Notes: a model not told the origin generated them from the letters alone. DNA of 64,000 bases from Sphingopyxis sp. H073 (GCF_001468395.1 NZ_LNSG01000003.1:1-64000), one strand, 5' to 3'; shown: positions 24,723 to 34,399, numbered from the stretch's first letter. Numbers and translations: made by a program.

Positions 24723-26249
24723 TTAATAGGTCCGTCCTATGAGCACGCGTTCGACCGCGGGTTCGCCGGTGAAGAAGCAGGCACCGTCGGCGGGCGCGGC
24801 GTCGAGCGGCGTGTTGCGCATCGTCAGCTTGAGTGCCTTGAGCTGTTCGACGATCTTGTCCAGCGCGGCGCCGGTCGGACGCGACCATTGCACTTCGACC
24901 CAGCCGACGAACTTGTCGTCGCCGGCAAAATGGGCCGCGAGGTCGGTGACGTCGCGGCGAATGTTCGAATGCAGCCGCTCCTTCGCCTCGGCATGGAGGT
25001 TCGCCTGAATGTCGGTCAGCGTCGCGACGGCACTCGCCACGAACTCGCCCTTCGGGACGAACGCCGTGTCGAGCTTGCCGCTCTCCTGATAGAGGCGATC
25101 GCGGCGGATCACCGCGACATTGCCGCCCGCAACGTCGCGCGGGCCGACTTCGACGATGATCGGAGCCCCCTTCTTGACCCAGCCCCAACGCTTGGTCTGC
25201 GCCTTGGCCCCGCTGGTATCGAGCAGCACGCGCACCGGCTCGCGGAAGGCGTCGAGCGCCTTCAGCTGGCTTTCGAGGTCGCGGCAATAGTCGAGGATCG
25301 CGGCATCTTCTTCATTGTCGCGCAGCATCGGGACGATGACGATCTGGTGCGGCGCGATACGCGGCGGACAGCGCAGGCCATCATCGTCGCCGTGCGTCAT
25401 GATGACGCCGCCGATCATGCGCGTCGAGGTGCCCCAGCTCGTCGTGTGGCAGAGGCTGTGGCCGCCATCCTTGTCCTGATAGCGGATGTTCGCCGCCTCG
25501 GCGAAGCCCGTGCCGAGATAGTGCGACGTGCCGGCCTGCAACGCCTTCCCGTCCTGCATCATCGCCTCGATCGAATAGGTCGCGACCGCGCCGGGGAAAC
25601 GCTCGTTCTCCGGCTTCTCGCCGGCGATCACCGGCATCGCGAGGACATCCTCGGCAAAGCTGCGATACATTTCGAGCGCGCGCAGCGTCTCGGCCATCGC
25701 CTCGTCGCGGTCGGCGTGCGCGGTATGGCCCTCCTGCCACAGGAATTCGCTGGTGCGCAGGAACATGCGCGTGCGCATTTCCCAGCGAACGACGTTGGCC
25801 CACTGGTTGACCTTGAGCGGCAGGTCGCGCCAGCTCTGGACCCAGCGGCTCATCGCATTGCCGATCACGGTTTCGGACGTGGGGCGGACGATCAGCGGCT
25901 CCTCGAGCTTCGCGTCGGGATCGGGGATCAGCTTGCCCTTCGCGTCCTGGATCAGCCGGTGGTGCGTGACGACCGCCATTTCCTTCGCGAAACCATCGAC
26001 ATGGTCGGCTTCCTTCTCGAAGAAGCTCAAGGGGATGAACAGCGGGAAATAGGCGTTCTGGACGCCGGCATCCTTGATCGCCGCGTCCATGACCTTCTGG
26101 ATGCGCTCCCAGATGCCGTATCCCCACGGCTTGATCACCATGCAGCCGCGCACACCTGATTCCTCGGCAAGGTCGGCTTCGGCAATGACGTCCTGATACC
26201 AGGCCGCGAAGTCGGCCTGACGGGTTACGCTGAGCGCATGCTTGATCAT
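24723..26249 (-). CDS. proS: proline-tRNA ligase, archaeal/eukaryote-type short form
   Basis: 508 residues, shorter than the roughly 570-residue bacterial form because the editing insertion is lacking. Class II motifs: GVRGCMVIKPWGYGIWERIQ and LFIPLSFFEKEADHV (motif 1 area), RPTSETVIGNAMSRWVQSWRDLP with MRTRMFLRTSEFLWQEGHTAH (motif 2), and GTSHYLGTGFAEAANI toward motif 3. The C-terminus CFFTGEPAVERVLIGRTY is typical of this type. It charges tRNA-Pro; without an INS domain it must rely on a separate editing factor, if any. First gene of a proS-rnr pair. Confidence 0.93.
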   Translation of the reverse strand: MIKHALSVTRQADFAAWYQDVIAEADLAEESGVRGCMVIKPWGYGIWERIQKVMDAAIKDAGVQNAYFPLFIPLSFFEKEADHVDGFAKEMAVVTHHRLIQDAKGKLIPDPDAKLEEPLIVRPTSETVIGNAMSRWVQSWRDLPLKVNQWANVVRWEMRTRMFLRTSEFLWQEGHTAHADRDEAMAETLRALEMYRSFAEDVLAMPVIAGEKPENERFPGAVATYSIEAMMQDGKALQAGTSHYLGTGFAEAANIRYQDKDGGHSLCHTTSWGTSTRMIGGVIMTHGDDDGLRCPPRIAPHQIVIVPMLRDNEEDAAILDYCRDLESQLKALDAFREPVRVLLDTSGAKAQTKRWGWVKKGAPIIVEVGPRDVAGGNVAVIRRDRLYQESGKLDTAFVPKGEFVASAVATLTDIQANLHAEAKERLHSNIRRDVTDLAAHFAGDDKFVGWVEVQWSRPTGAALDKIVEQLKALKLTMRNTPLDAAPADGACFFTGEPAVERVLIGRTY

Positions 26250-26289
26250 CTGTCCTGTTTTCTAATCTGGGAGCGGGAGAGCGCTCCGG

Positions 26290-26829
26290 TTATTTCTTGC
26301 CGGCAAGCTCGGCCTTGAGGTCGGCGATTTCGGCCTTGAGCGCGGCGATTTCGGCATCTTTCGATTTGCTGCCCGCAGCGCCTGGCATAAAGGCGCCCGC
26401 TGCCTGCTGGAACATCTCGAGATTCCGACGGGTCAACTCCGCCAATGGATTCGCCCCGAGCGCGCCTTCGAAGGCGGCGCGGACATCTTGCTGGTTCTTG
26501 CGGAACGACGCCATCGAGGCTTCGAGATACTGCGGCACCACCGACTGCATCTTGTCGCCATAGAGGCCGATCAAATGGCGGAGGAAATTGACGGGCAGCA
26601 AAGTCTCGCCCTTGGTCTCGGTATCCATGATGATCTGCGTCAGGACATTATGGGTGATATCCTCGCCGCTCTTGGCATCGACCACGCGGAAGTCGCGCCC
26701 GTCGCGGACCATGGCGCCAAGATCGTCCAGCGTGATGTAGCAACTGCGTTCGGTGTCATAGAGGCGCCGGTTCGCATATTTTTTGATGGTAACGACGCCG
26801 TCATCCCCGGTCGTCTTCGATTTTGTCAT
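26290..26829 (-). CDS. phaR: polyhydroxyalkanoate synthesis repressor PhaR
   Basis: 179 residues from the ATG at 26829. N-terminal PHB_acc_N domain: VTIKKYANRRLYDTERSCYITLDDL and FRVVDAKSGEDITHNVLTQII. It is followed by PHB_acc repeats (LPVNFLRHLIGLYGDKMQSVVPQYLEASM) and a C-terminal coiled coil (KDAEIAALKAEIADLKAEL). It binds DNA and PHB granules and represses phasin genes. No PHA synthase gene is nearby. Confidence 0.92.
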   Translation of the reverse strand: MTKSKTTGDDGVVTIKKYANRRLYDTERSCYITLDDLGAMVRDGRDFRVVDAKSGEDITHNVLTQIIMDTETKGETLLPVNFLRHLIGLYGDKMQSVVPQYLEASMASFRKNQQDVRAAFEGALGANPLAELTRRNLEMFQQAAGAFMPGAAGSKSKDAEIAALKAEIADLKAELAGKK

Positions 26830-27331
26830 GCTGACCCAGGCTCCTGTACCCCATGGCCGGGTTCCCCCGGCCGTACTCCCGCTTTTCGGTGCGGCCATGG
26901 CAATAGCATCAAATCATGATGCGCCGCAACATGCGTGCCCGGGACCGAATCGGTGGCCGCGGATGCCGTCAGCGTAAACGCCCCTCGGGACGGGCAATAC
27001 ACAGCCTGCAAGCATTTTTCAGCGGCCGCGCGCTCCGCTTAGGGCGGGTCGGTCAAACCGCCTCCCGCAATTTCGTTACAACAGATACCAATTTGAGGAA
27101 CTTTTTTGATGCGATTTCGCCCCTGGCCGTCAAAACATATCGCAACTGCGAAATGTCCTTTTCCCGCGGACGCGTCGCCCGGTGTTGCCAAAATGACACA
27201 ACGCGGGCGCTCACGTTGCATATCTGTGAAAATTCATCCCGCGGGACTTGTGTCGCCGCAATTTTCCGTCTTTCTAGACGGCAGGCCGTTCTCTTTTCAG
27301 TCTCTCAGAACGGTAAACGGGGAAACATACC
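26830..27331. other. 502-bp divergent intergenic region, phaR / TonB receptor
   Basis: No coding frame with support on either strand. It holds the divergent promoters of phaR and the receptor. The half next to phaR has a small GGCCGGG-TTCC-CCCGGCC hairpin (about 26853-26871); the half next to the receptor is AT-richer, with GGGGAAACATACC as the receptor's ribosome-binding region. No convincing -35/-10 pair, riboswitch or sRNA fold was identified by eye. Confidence 0.6.
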
Positions 27332-30300
27332 ATGAAAAAGACTAGCTTGCTGGTCAGGGGCTCTGCCCTGACTCTTGCATTGTTCAGCGCCATGCCGGCG
27401 TTCGCGCAGGGCGCGACCGATTGCGTCGATGCCGACAGCAACGGCGTTTGCGATTCCGAGGAATCGGGCGCGATCGTTGTCACTGGCTCGCGCATCCGCC
27501 AGCCGAACCTTGAATCGGCTAACCCGATTGCGGTCGTGACCGGTGACGAGATTTTCGAAACCGGCGGCATTTCGGTCGGCGACCTTCTCAACGACCTCCC
27601 GCAGCTCCGCAGCACCTTCAGCCAGCAGAACTCGACGCGCTTCCTCGGAACGCGCGGTCTTAACCTGCTCGACCTTCGCGGTCTCGGCACCCAGCGCACG
27701 CTGGTCCTCGTCAACGGCCGCCGCCACGTCGGTTCGGACGTGCTGTCGAACGGCGTGTCGGTCGACACCAACACCATTCCGTCGGACCTCGTCGAGCGCA
27801 TCGACATCGTGACCGGCGGCGCATCGGCCGTTTACGGTTCGGACGCCATCGCAGGTGTCGTCAACTTCGTTCTCAAGGACGACTTCGAAGGCGTCCAGGT
27901 CCGCGGCCAGGGCGGCATCTCGAAGTACAAGGATGCGGGCAACCAGTTCCTTTCGGTCACCGCAGGCCAGAACTTCGCCGAAGGGCGCGGCAACATCGCG
28001 ATCAACCTCGAATATGCGCACAGCCAGGACTTCTATGCCTCGGGCCGTCCGTATCTCGACACGAACGACGCCTTCCTCGTCGTCGAAGCCGACGCTCCGG
28101 GTTCGCCGAATGGCGCGGCCGGCGGGTTCGACCGCTACTTCTTCCGCGATATCCGCTCGACGACGATCAGCCTCGGCGGCATGGTTGCGGCCTATCCGAA
28201 CCCGACGACGGCTCCCTGCGGCCGCGGCGGCGGCACGGCCTTTACCTGCGCCTTCCTGTTCCAGCCCGACGGCAGCCTGATCGCGCAGACCGGCGACCGC
28301 GCAGGCCTCGGCCCGACGGGTCCGTTCATCGGCGGCAACGGCTACACGGGCCGCGAAGGTCGCCTGATCGCGCTTTCGCCGCAGCTTCAGCGCTATTCGG
28401 CTAACCTCATCGCGCATTTCGAAGTCTCGCCGGCGTTCGTTCCGTTCCTCGAGGCGAAGTATGTCCGCTCGGAAGCCCAGGGTTCGCAGAGCGGTCCCTT
28501 CTTCTCGCAGGGCGCGACGCTGGGTGATCCGGGCGGCCGCGAACGCCTCCGCCTCGACAACCCCTATTTGTCAACGCAGGCACGCCAGATCTTGACCGAC
28601 ACCTTCCTGGCATCGACGGTCAATCCGAATACCGGTGCGGCTTTCACAGACACTGTCGTCAACGGCGTCGTGACGGTTACTGCGGCGCAAAAGCTGGCCA
28701 CTCAGCGAGCGCAGATCAGCGCAGGCACGTTCCGTTTCAGCCTGCGTCGCAACTGGACCGACTTCGGCACCCGCGACGAAGAAATCACGCGTGAAACCTA
28801 TCGCGCCGTGATCGGTGCGCGCGGCGAGTTCAACGACGACTGGAACTACGAAGTCTTCGCGAACTACGGCGAGCACAAGGAAAAGAACCTCATCAAGGGC
28901 AACGTCAACATCCAGCGCTATCTGCTGGGTATCGACACCACCCGCGATGCGAACGGCAACATCGTCTGCCGCTCGAAGCTCCCGGGCAACGATCCGCTGT
29001 CGTACGTGTACGGCACGCCGCTCAGCGCCGGTGACGATCCGCGCCTGGCGGCCGACGTCGCGGCCTGCGTTCCGATCAATCCGTTCGGCGAAGGTTCGGT
29101 TTCCGAGGCGGCGCGCAACTATGTGCTCGTCGACTCGCTCGCGACCGGCAAGATCACGCAGCTCAACATCGGCGGCTATGTCGCCGGCGACACGAGCGAA
29201 TTCTTCAACCTGCCGGGCGGCCCCGTGGCCTTCTCGCTGGGTGCGGAATATCGCCGTGAAACGCTGAAGTACGACCTCGACGACCTTACGCAGGAAGGTT
29301 ACGCCTTCTACAACGCGATCCCGAGCTTTGACTCGCCCGCGTTCGAAGTGAAGGAAGTCTATGGCGAAATCCAGCTTCCGCTGCTGCGTGACGAAACGCT
29401 CGCCCATGAACTGACGCTGCGTGCCAATGGCCGTATTTCGGACTATAAGGGCGGCGCCGGCACCACCTACACCTATGGTGGTGAAATCATGTGGAAGCCG
29501 ATCGAAGACATCGGGTTCCGCGGCACCTATGCCCGCGCGGTCCGTGCTCCGAACCTCGCCGACCTCTACTCGGCGCAGGGTCAGAACTTCGCTCCGGGCT
29601 TCGGCGACCCTTGCTCGGCGGTCAACCTGGCTACCGGTTCGGCGAACCGTCTCGCCAATTGTACGGCCGCAGGCCGTCCGGCTGGCTATGACTATCGTTA
29701 CAGCTCGTCGCTCGAAATCCTGAGCGGTGGTAACGAAAACCTGAAGGCGGAGAAGTCGGACTCGTACACCGTTGGTGTGCTGCTGCAGCCGCGGTTCATC
29801 CCCGGTCTGTCGCTGTCGGCCGACTATTACACCATCACGGTCGACGACGTGATCACCGCGCCTTCGGCGCAGCAGATCGCGAACGCCTGTTACGACCTGC
29901 CGGACATCAACAACAACCCGTTCTGCTCGCTCTTCCAGCGTGCCGGTGCGGGTGGCGGTCCCCGTGGTGAAATTCCGTTCCAGATTCTCGAGGGCTCGCT
30001 GATTCAGATCAGCCAGAACTATGCGAAGCTGAAGGCACGCGGTATCGATGCGCAGATCGACTATCGCTACACCGACGGCGACTGGACGTTCACCTTCGGC
30101 GGTCTCTACACGCGCGTCCTGCAGCGTGACGAGTTCCTGAACCCGGCGGACCCGACGTTCAAGAACCGCATTCTCGGCGAGCTCGGCGACCCGAAGAACC
30201 AGGTCAACGTCAACCTGAGCGCCAAGTACAAGAATGTCACCTTCGGCTACCAGTTCCGTTGGATCGACAAGATGTACCTGAACACCTACGAGGACTTTAA

Positions 30301-30541
30301 CGAGCTCAACGGCCTTCCGCCGCAGAACCTCGATTATGCCCCGGTTCAGAAATATCCGTCGGTGGCCTATGTCGACATCCGCGCTGCGGTTGATGTCTCG
30401 GAAGGCTTCAACTTCTACGCCGGTATCGACAACGTGTTCAACCGCAAGCCGCCGTTCGGTCTAACCGGCGTCGGCGCGGGCTCGGGCATTTACGACAACC
30501 GCGGCCAGTATTTCTACGCTGGTATCGTGGCCAAGTTCTGA
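27332..30541 (+). CDS. TonB-dependent outer-membrane receptor
   Basis: 1069 residues. Signal peptide 1-25 (ALTLALFSAMPAFA), then an acidic segment DCVDADSNGVCDSEE (30-44) resembling a calcium-binding repeat. The plug follows from about 47 (IVVTGSRIRQPN, GDLLNDLPQLRSTFS, LDLRGLGTQRTLVLVNGRRH, ERIDIVTGGASAVYGSDAIAGVVNF), and then a long beta-barrel ending in aromatic-terminated YFYAGIVAKF. The type is that of the large sphingomonad receptors for oligosaccharides, peptides or other organic ligands rather than siderophores; the ligand is unknown. Monocistronic, with a strong terminator right after it. The neighbours (phaR, a 2OG oxygenase) give no substrate clue. Confidence 0.93.
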   Translation: MKKTSLLVRGSALTLALFSAMPAFAQGATDCVDADSNGVCDSEESGAIVVTGSRIRQPNLESANPIAVVTGDEIFETGGISVGDLLNDLPQLRSTFSQQNSTRFLGTRGLNLLDLRGLGTQRTLVLVNGRRHVGSDVLSNGVSVDTNTIPSDLVERIDIVTGGASAVYGSDAIAGVVNFVLKDDFEGVQVRGQGGISKYKDAGNQFLSVTAGQNFAEGRGNIAINLEYAHSQDFYASGRPYLDTNDAFLVVEADAPGSPNGAAGGFDRYFFRDIRSTTISLGGMVAAYPNPTTAPCGRGGGTAFTCAFLFQPDGSLIAQTGDRAGLGPTGPFIGGNGYTGREGRLIALSPQLQRYSANLIAHFEVSPAFVPFLEAKYVRSEAQGSQSGPFFSQGATLGDPGGRERLRLDNPYLSTQARQILTDTFLASTVNPNTGAAFTDTVVNGVVTVTAAQKLATQRAQISAGTFRFSLRRNWTDFGTRDEEITRETYRAVIGARGEFNDDWNYEVFANYGEHKEKNLIKGNVNIQRYLLGIDTTRDANGNIVCRSKLPGNDPLSYVYGTPLSAGDDPRLAADVAACVPINPFGEGSVSEAARNYVLVDSLATGKITQLNIGGYVAGDTSEFFNLPGGPVAFSLGAEYRRETLKYDLDDLTQEGYAFYNAIPSFDSPAFEVKEVYGEIQLPLLRDETLAHELTLRANGRISDYKGGAGTTYTYGGEIMWKPIEDIGFRGTYARAVRAPNLADLYSAQGQNFAPGFGDPCSAVNLATGSANRLANCTAAGRPAGYDYRYSSSLEILSGGNENLKAEKSDSYTVGVLLQPRFIPGLSLSADYYTITVDDVITAPSAQQIANACYDLPDINNNPFCSLFQRAGAGGGPRGEIPFQILEGSLIQISQNYAKLKARGIDAQIDYRYTDGDWTFTFGGLYTRVLQRDEFLNPADPTFKNRILGELGDPKNQVNVNLSAKYKNVTFGYQFRWIDKMYLNTYEDFNELNGLPPQNLDYAPVQKYPSVAYVDIRAAVDVSEGFNFYAGIDNVFNRKPPFGLTGVGAGSGIYDNRGQYFYAGIVAKF

Positions 30542-30564
30542 TCGAACTTGACGTCGAAAAAGGG

Positions 30565-30597
30565 GAGGGTCGGACGCTTGTCCGGCCCTCTTTTTTT
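30565..30597 (+). terminator. rho-independent terminator of the TonB receptor
   Basis: An 11-bp stem GAGGGTCGGAC / GTCCGGCCCTC (one U-G wobble) with a GCTT loop, followed by seven T residues, 24 bp after the receptor stop. Confidence 0.92.
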
Positions 30598-30624
30598 GTC
30601 CCCGATCCTTCGGTAGGAGGCGAC

Positions 30625-31623
30625 ATGGTCACTCCAGCCTCCCTCTCGATCCGCGCGCGGCGGCTGCTCGAAGCCGGCGACACCGCGCAAGCCATCGAGC
30701 TGGTATCCGACGCCGCGCGGCGCGGCGATGGCGAGGCGCTCAACGAGCTTGGCCTGTGGCATGTCTATGGACAGCCTTTGCAGCGCGACTTTGCCCGGGC
30801 GCGGTTGTTTTTCGGTCATGCCGGTCGCGCGGGGTACCAGCCCGCGACAACCACCTATGCCGTTTTTGTCGCACTCGGCGCCGGCGGCGAACCCAGATGG
30901 AAGGAAGCCTTCGAGTTACTCGAAGCCGCTGCGCCCGAAGACGCAATGGCGGCGCGGCAGGTCGAACTGTTGCGCGCGATGGATATTGGCGGCGACGGTC
31001 GGCCGCAATCCCTGCCCCCGGAGGAGGTGCTCGCACGGTCACCGGTCGCAGCCCGTCGACGCGCCCTATTCTCGCCCGCGGAATGCGCGCACGTTATCGA
31101 CCTTGCGAAACCGTTTCTCGCACCGTCGGTCGTTGTCGATTCCCGGACCGGACGGCAAAGCCCCAATCCGATCCGCACCTCGTTCAACGCCGTACTGGGA
31201 CCGATCCAGCAGGATCTGGTGCTCCATGCGCTCAATCTGCGCCTCGCCGCGGCCACAGGCACCGACGTCGAGGCCGGCGAGCCGCTGATCGTCCTCCGTT
31301 ACGAACCCGGACAGCAATATCGCGAGCATCATGATTGCCTGCCCGGCGAAGCCAACCAGCGCGTCCGCACGGCGATCGTCTATCTGAACGAGGATTATCA
31401 GGGCGGCGAAACGAGTTTTCCCGCAGCGGGCCTCGACATCAAGGGGCGCACCGGTGACATGCTCACCTTCGCGAACACGCGCCCCGACGGCCAGGTCGAT
31501 CTGGACAGCCGCCACATCGGGCAGGCCGTCACCAAGGGGACGAAGTGGATCTGCACGCGCTGGATCCGGCGCGCGCGCTTCGATCCGTGGGGGCTGCGCA
31601 CCCCTTCGCCGCTGATCCGGTAG
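30625..31623 (+). CDS. 2OG-Fe(II) oxygenase, prolyl 4-hydroxylase type, with Sel1-like N-terminus
   Basis: 332 residues; ATG behind TAGGAGGCGAC. Residues 1-110 carry Sel1/TPR-like helices (GDGEALNELGLWHVYGQPL, DFARARLFFGHAGRAGYQPA). Residues 140-325 form a P4Hc double-stranded beta-helix: FSPAECAHVIDLA, RTSFNA, the iron motif His235-x-Asp237 and His297, and Lys307 for 2-oxoglutarate. Members hydroxylate prolines in peptides or proteins. The helical repeats may recruit the target. Cytosolic; follows the receptor terminator, so it has its own promoter or relies on readthrough. Confidence 0.85.
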   Translation: MVTPASLSIRARRLLEAGDTAQAIELVSDAARRGDGEALNELGLWHVYGQPLQRDFARARLFFGHAGRAGYQPATTTYAVFVALGAGGEPRWKEAFELLEAAAPEDAMAARQVELLRAMDIGGDGRPQSLPPEEVLARSPVAARRRALFSPAECAHVIDLAKPFLAPSVVVDSRTGRQSPNPIRTSFNAVLGPIQQDLVLHALNLRLAAATGTDVEAGEPLIVLRYEPGQQYREHHDCLPGEANQRVRTAIVYLNEDYQGGETSFPAAGLDIKGRTGDMLTFANTRPDGQVDLDSRHIGQAVTKGTKWICTRWIRRARFDPWGLRTPSPLIR

Positions 31624-31629
31624 TGGGCG

Positions 31630-32673
31630 TCAGTCCCAGACGCGCTCGAACCGCGCGCCGAGCCCGGTCAGCAGTTCATATTGCGACAGCCCGCTTTGCG
31701 CCGCAACCGAAGGCAGGTCATAATCGATCGTCAGCCAGTCGCCTTCGGCGGCGTCCGGGGCTCCGCTCGCGTCGAAGGCGATCAGATCCATCGAGACGCG
31801 CCCGATCAAGGGCAACGCCTGCCCTTCCCGCGTCGCACCGCCGATCCCGGCATGGCAACGCAGATAACCGTCGGCATAGCCCATATTGGCAATGACCACG
31901 GGCGTGTCGCGCTGCGCGGTCCAGGTCGCGCCATACCCCACCGTCTCGCCCGCACGCGCAACGCGTCGCTGGATGATGCGCGCCTCGGGATAGGCGACCT
32001 GCCGGATATGTCCGTCGGCGGACGCGCGGGGAATCCCGCCGTAGAGCGCCAGCCCGGGCCGCGTCAGGTCGAAGCCATAGTCGGGGCCAAGGCAGATGCC
32101 CGCGCTGTTCGCAAGACTGTAACGCCGCGCCGGAACACGCGCGCGGACCGCACGAAAGGCCGTCAGCTGCCGCGCATTCTGATCGCTGTCCTCATCTGCC
32201 GACGCGAGATGGCTGAGCAACGTTTCGATTGCGAGGCCGTCGAGCGCGCCACTCGCGGCCTCCTCGGGACGCAGGCCGAGACGGTTCATGCCGGTATCGA
32301 CCATCACGTCGCATGGCCGCCCCTCCCCTCCTTCGCGCCAGCGCAGCGCCTGTTCGACGCTGCACAGCACCGGACGCGCCGGGAGGGTGCGGGCAGCGAC
32401 CATATCGCTCGCGCCGACGCCGTGAAGGACCGACAGCGACACGTCGCCGGCGAGCGGCATCAGCGCCGCCGCCTCGCTCCAGCTCGCGACGAAGAAGTCG
32501 CGGCATCCCGCCGTGGCGAGATGGCGCATCACCTCGCGCGCGCCAAGGCCATATCCGTTCGCCTTGATCGCCGCGCCGCACGCCTTGCCCCCTTGCGCCG
32601 CCAGCCAGCGCCAGTTGGAAACGAGCGCGGCGGAATCGAGGCGGAGACGCAGCGGCGATGCAATATCGATCAT
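31630..32673 (-). CDS. alr: alanine racemase
   Basis: 347 residues from the ATG at 32673 behind AGGGGCTTGGGC. Fold III PLP enzyme: AAIKANGYGLGA with the PLP lysine, DVMVDTGMNRLGLRP-like segment, RYSLANSAGICLG, and VGYGATWTAQRDTPV / IANMGYADGYLR in the C-terminal domain with the second catalytic tyrosine. It makes D-alanine for peptidoglycan. Downstream of the MHS transporter on the same strand (40-bp gap). Confidence 0.92.
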   Translation of the reverse strand: MIDIASPLRLRLDSAALVSNWRWLAAQGGKACGAAIKANGYGLGAREVMRHLATAGCRDFFVASWSEAAALMPLAGDVSLSVLHGVGASDMVAARTLPARPVLCSVEQALRWREGGEGRPCDVMVDTGMNRLGLRPEEAASGALDGLAIETLLSHLASADEDSDQNARQLTAFRAVRARVPARRYSLANSAGICLGPDYGFDLTRPGLALYGGIPRASADGHIRQVAYPEARIIQRRVARAGETVGYGATWTAQRDTPVVIANMGYADGYLRCHAGIGGATREGQALPLIGRVSMDLIAFDASGAPDAAEGDWLTIDYDLPSVAAQSGLSQYELLTGLGARFERVWD

Positions 32674-32713
32674 GCCCAAGCCCCTAGACGGCTTTACCGG
32701 CAGCGCCAATGGG

Positions 32714-34357
32714 TCAGGCGGCATCGCCCGCGGACGGTGCCGGCTTGTCCCACTGCCCCTCGACCGGCTCTTTCAGCAGGAAGACCGACACGAGGAACGC
32801 GACCAGCACCACGACCCAGGTGTACCACAGCCCGGCATAGGCATTGCCCGTCTTGGCGACGATGAAACTCGCGATCAGCGGCAGGAAACCGCCGAAATAG
32901 CCGGTGCCGAGGTGATAAGGGATCGACAGCGACGAATAGCGGACATGCGGCGGGAACATTTCGGACAGCAGCGCCGCGACAGGGCCATAGGTGAAGCCCG
33001 ACAGCGCACTGAGCCCGAGTAGCGCGACGAGGATGACCGCCATGCCGAACGGCGCCGGAATCTGCTTGTCGAAGCCATAGCCTATCGCCTCGAGCGCGGG
33101 TTTGAGCAGCACCGGATCTTCGCTCGCGACCTCGCGGTCGCCGATCATCACCTTCACGCTGTCGAACCCCGTTTCGTTCGACACGACCTGGTAGGGAACA
33201 CCCAGCTTGGTGAGCTCGCCGAGTGTCTTGCCGCACGCAGTTTCCTGCGTCTGCGCAAAGGGATCGAAGCTGCACTTGGATCCCGTGACGACGACCGGCG
33301 CCTTTTCCGCCGCCGCGGTCAGCGCCGGATTGCCGACGCTGCCCATCAGCCAGAAGAGCGGAAAGAGCAACACCAGCGTCGCGGCGTAGCCCCAGACGAT
33401 CGGCTTCTTGCGCCCGATGCGGTCGGACAGGCGTCCCGCCAGGAGAAAGAATCCCATGCCCAGCGCTGCGGCGATCCCGACGATGATTTCGGCGGCCGTA
33501 TCCTCGACCTTCATCGGCCCTTTGAGGAAGGAGAGGCCGGAGAACATTGCGGTATACCAGATCACCGTCAGACCTGCCGCGATGCCGAACAGTGCAACGA
33601 AGATGCGTTTCGGATTGCCGGGGTAGGTGAAGCTTTCCTTGATCGGATTCTTCGCGATCTCACCCTCGGCCTTCATCGCCTGGAACACCGGGCTTTCGGA
33701 GAGTTTGAGACGCATCCACAGCGAAATCGCGAGCAGGATGAGCGACAGCAGGAACGGAACACGCCAGCCCCAGCTTTCCCACACGGCGTCCGGCATCATC
33801 GCCTTGCAGCCAAGAACGACAATCAGGCTGAGGACAAAGCCGCCAACGACGCTCGCCTGAATGAAGCTGGTATAGAAGCCGCGTTTTTCAGGCGGCGAAT
33901 GCTCCGCCACATAGACCGCCGCGCCGCCATATTCGCCGCCGAGCGCAAGACCCTGCAGAATACGGAGCAGCAACACGATGACTGGCGCCGTGAAGCCGAT
34001 CGTTGCGGCAGACGGGATCATGCCGACGCCTGCGGTCGCGATACCCATCAGGGTCACTGTCACGAGAAAGGTGTATTTGCGGCCCAGGCGGTCACCCAGA
34101 AAGCCGAACAGCACGGCGCCGAGCGGACGGAAGCCGAAGCCGACCGCGAAGCCCGCCCAGACGAGCAGGATTTCGAGCGTGGCATTATCGCTAGGGAAAA
34201 AGGCCTTGCCGATGATCGCCGCGAGCGTGCCATAGATGAAGAAATCATACCATTCGAAGATCGTCCCCGCCGACGAGGCGGCGATGACCATGCGGATATC
34301 CTTCGCGGTCGGCTGGTAGGCGGCGGCGTGGTCGGCGGCCGCGGCGGCGTCGGTCAT
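32714..34357 (-). CDS. MHS-family major facilitator transporter
   Basis: 547 residues; ATG at 34357 behind AAGGGAGAG. Metabolite:H+ symporter features: SAGTIFEWYDFFIYGTL in helix 1, GDRLGRKYTFLVTV between helices 2 and 3, LRILQGLALGGEYGGAAVYVAEH, and GRLSDRIGRKKP in the second half. Unlike ProP or KgtP (about 430-500 residues) it has a roughly 90-residue insertion at 343-432, between helices and containing Cys362 and Cys375, on what should be the periplasmic side. Substrate unknown; dicarboxylates or short organic acids are common in the family. Confidence 0.87.
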   Translation of the reverse strand: MTDAAAAADHAAAYQPTAKDIRMVIAASSAGTIFEWYDFFIYGTLAAIIGKAFFPSDNATLEILLVWAGFAVGFGFRPLGAVLFGFLGDRLGRKYTFLVTVTLMGIATAGVGMIPSAATIGFTAPVIVLLLRILQGLALGGEYGGAAVYVAEHSPPEKRGFYTSFIQASVVGGFVLSLIVVLGCKAMMPDAVWESWGWRVPFLLSLILLAISLWMRLKLSESPVFQAMKAEGEIAKNPIKESFTYPGNPKRIFVALFGIAAGLTVIWYTAMFSGLSFLKGPMKVEDTAAEIIVGIAAALGMGFFLLAGRLSDRIGRKKPIVWGYAATLVLLFPLFWLMGSVGNPALTAAAEKAPVVVTGSKCSFDPFAQTQETACGKTLGELTKLGVPYQVVSNETGFDSVKVMIGDREVASEDPVLLKPALEAIGYGFDKQIPAPFGMAVILVALLGLSALSGFTYGPVAALLSEMFPPHVRYSSLSIPYHLGTGYFGGFLPLIASFIVAKTGNAYAGLWYTWVVVLVAFLVSVFLLKEPVEGQWDKPAPSAGDAA

Positions 34358-34399
34358 AAACTCTCCCTTGGCCTCTCGGGCCTGTCCCCCTCCCGCTCG

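Noticed and set aside
24156..26159. A 667-codon plus-strand frame antisense to rnr and proS
   Set aside because: Spans two well-supported genes on the other strand and shows only the His/Arg/Asp-rich pattern of antisense frames.
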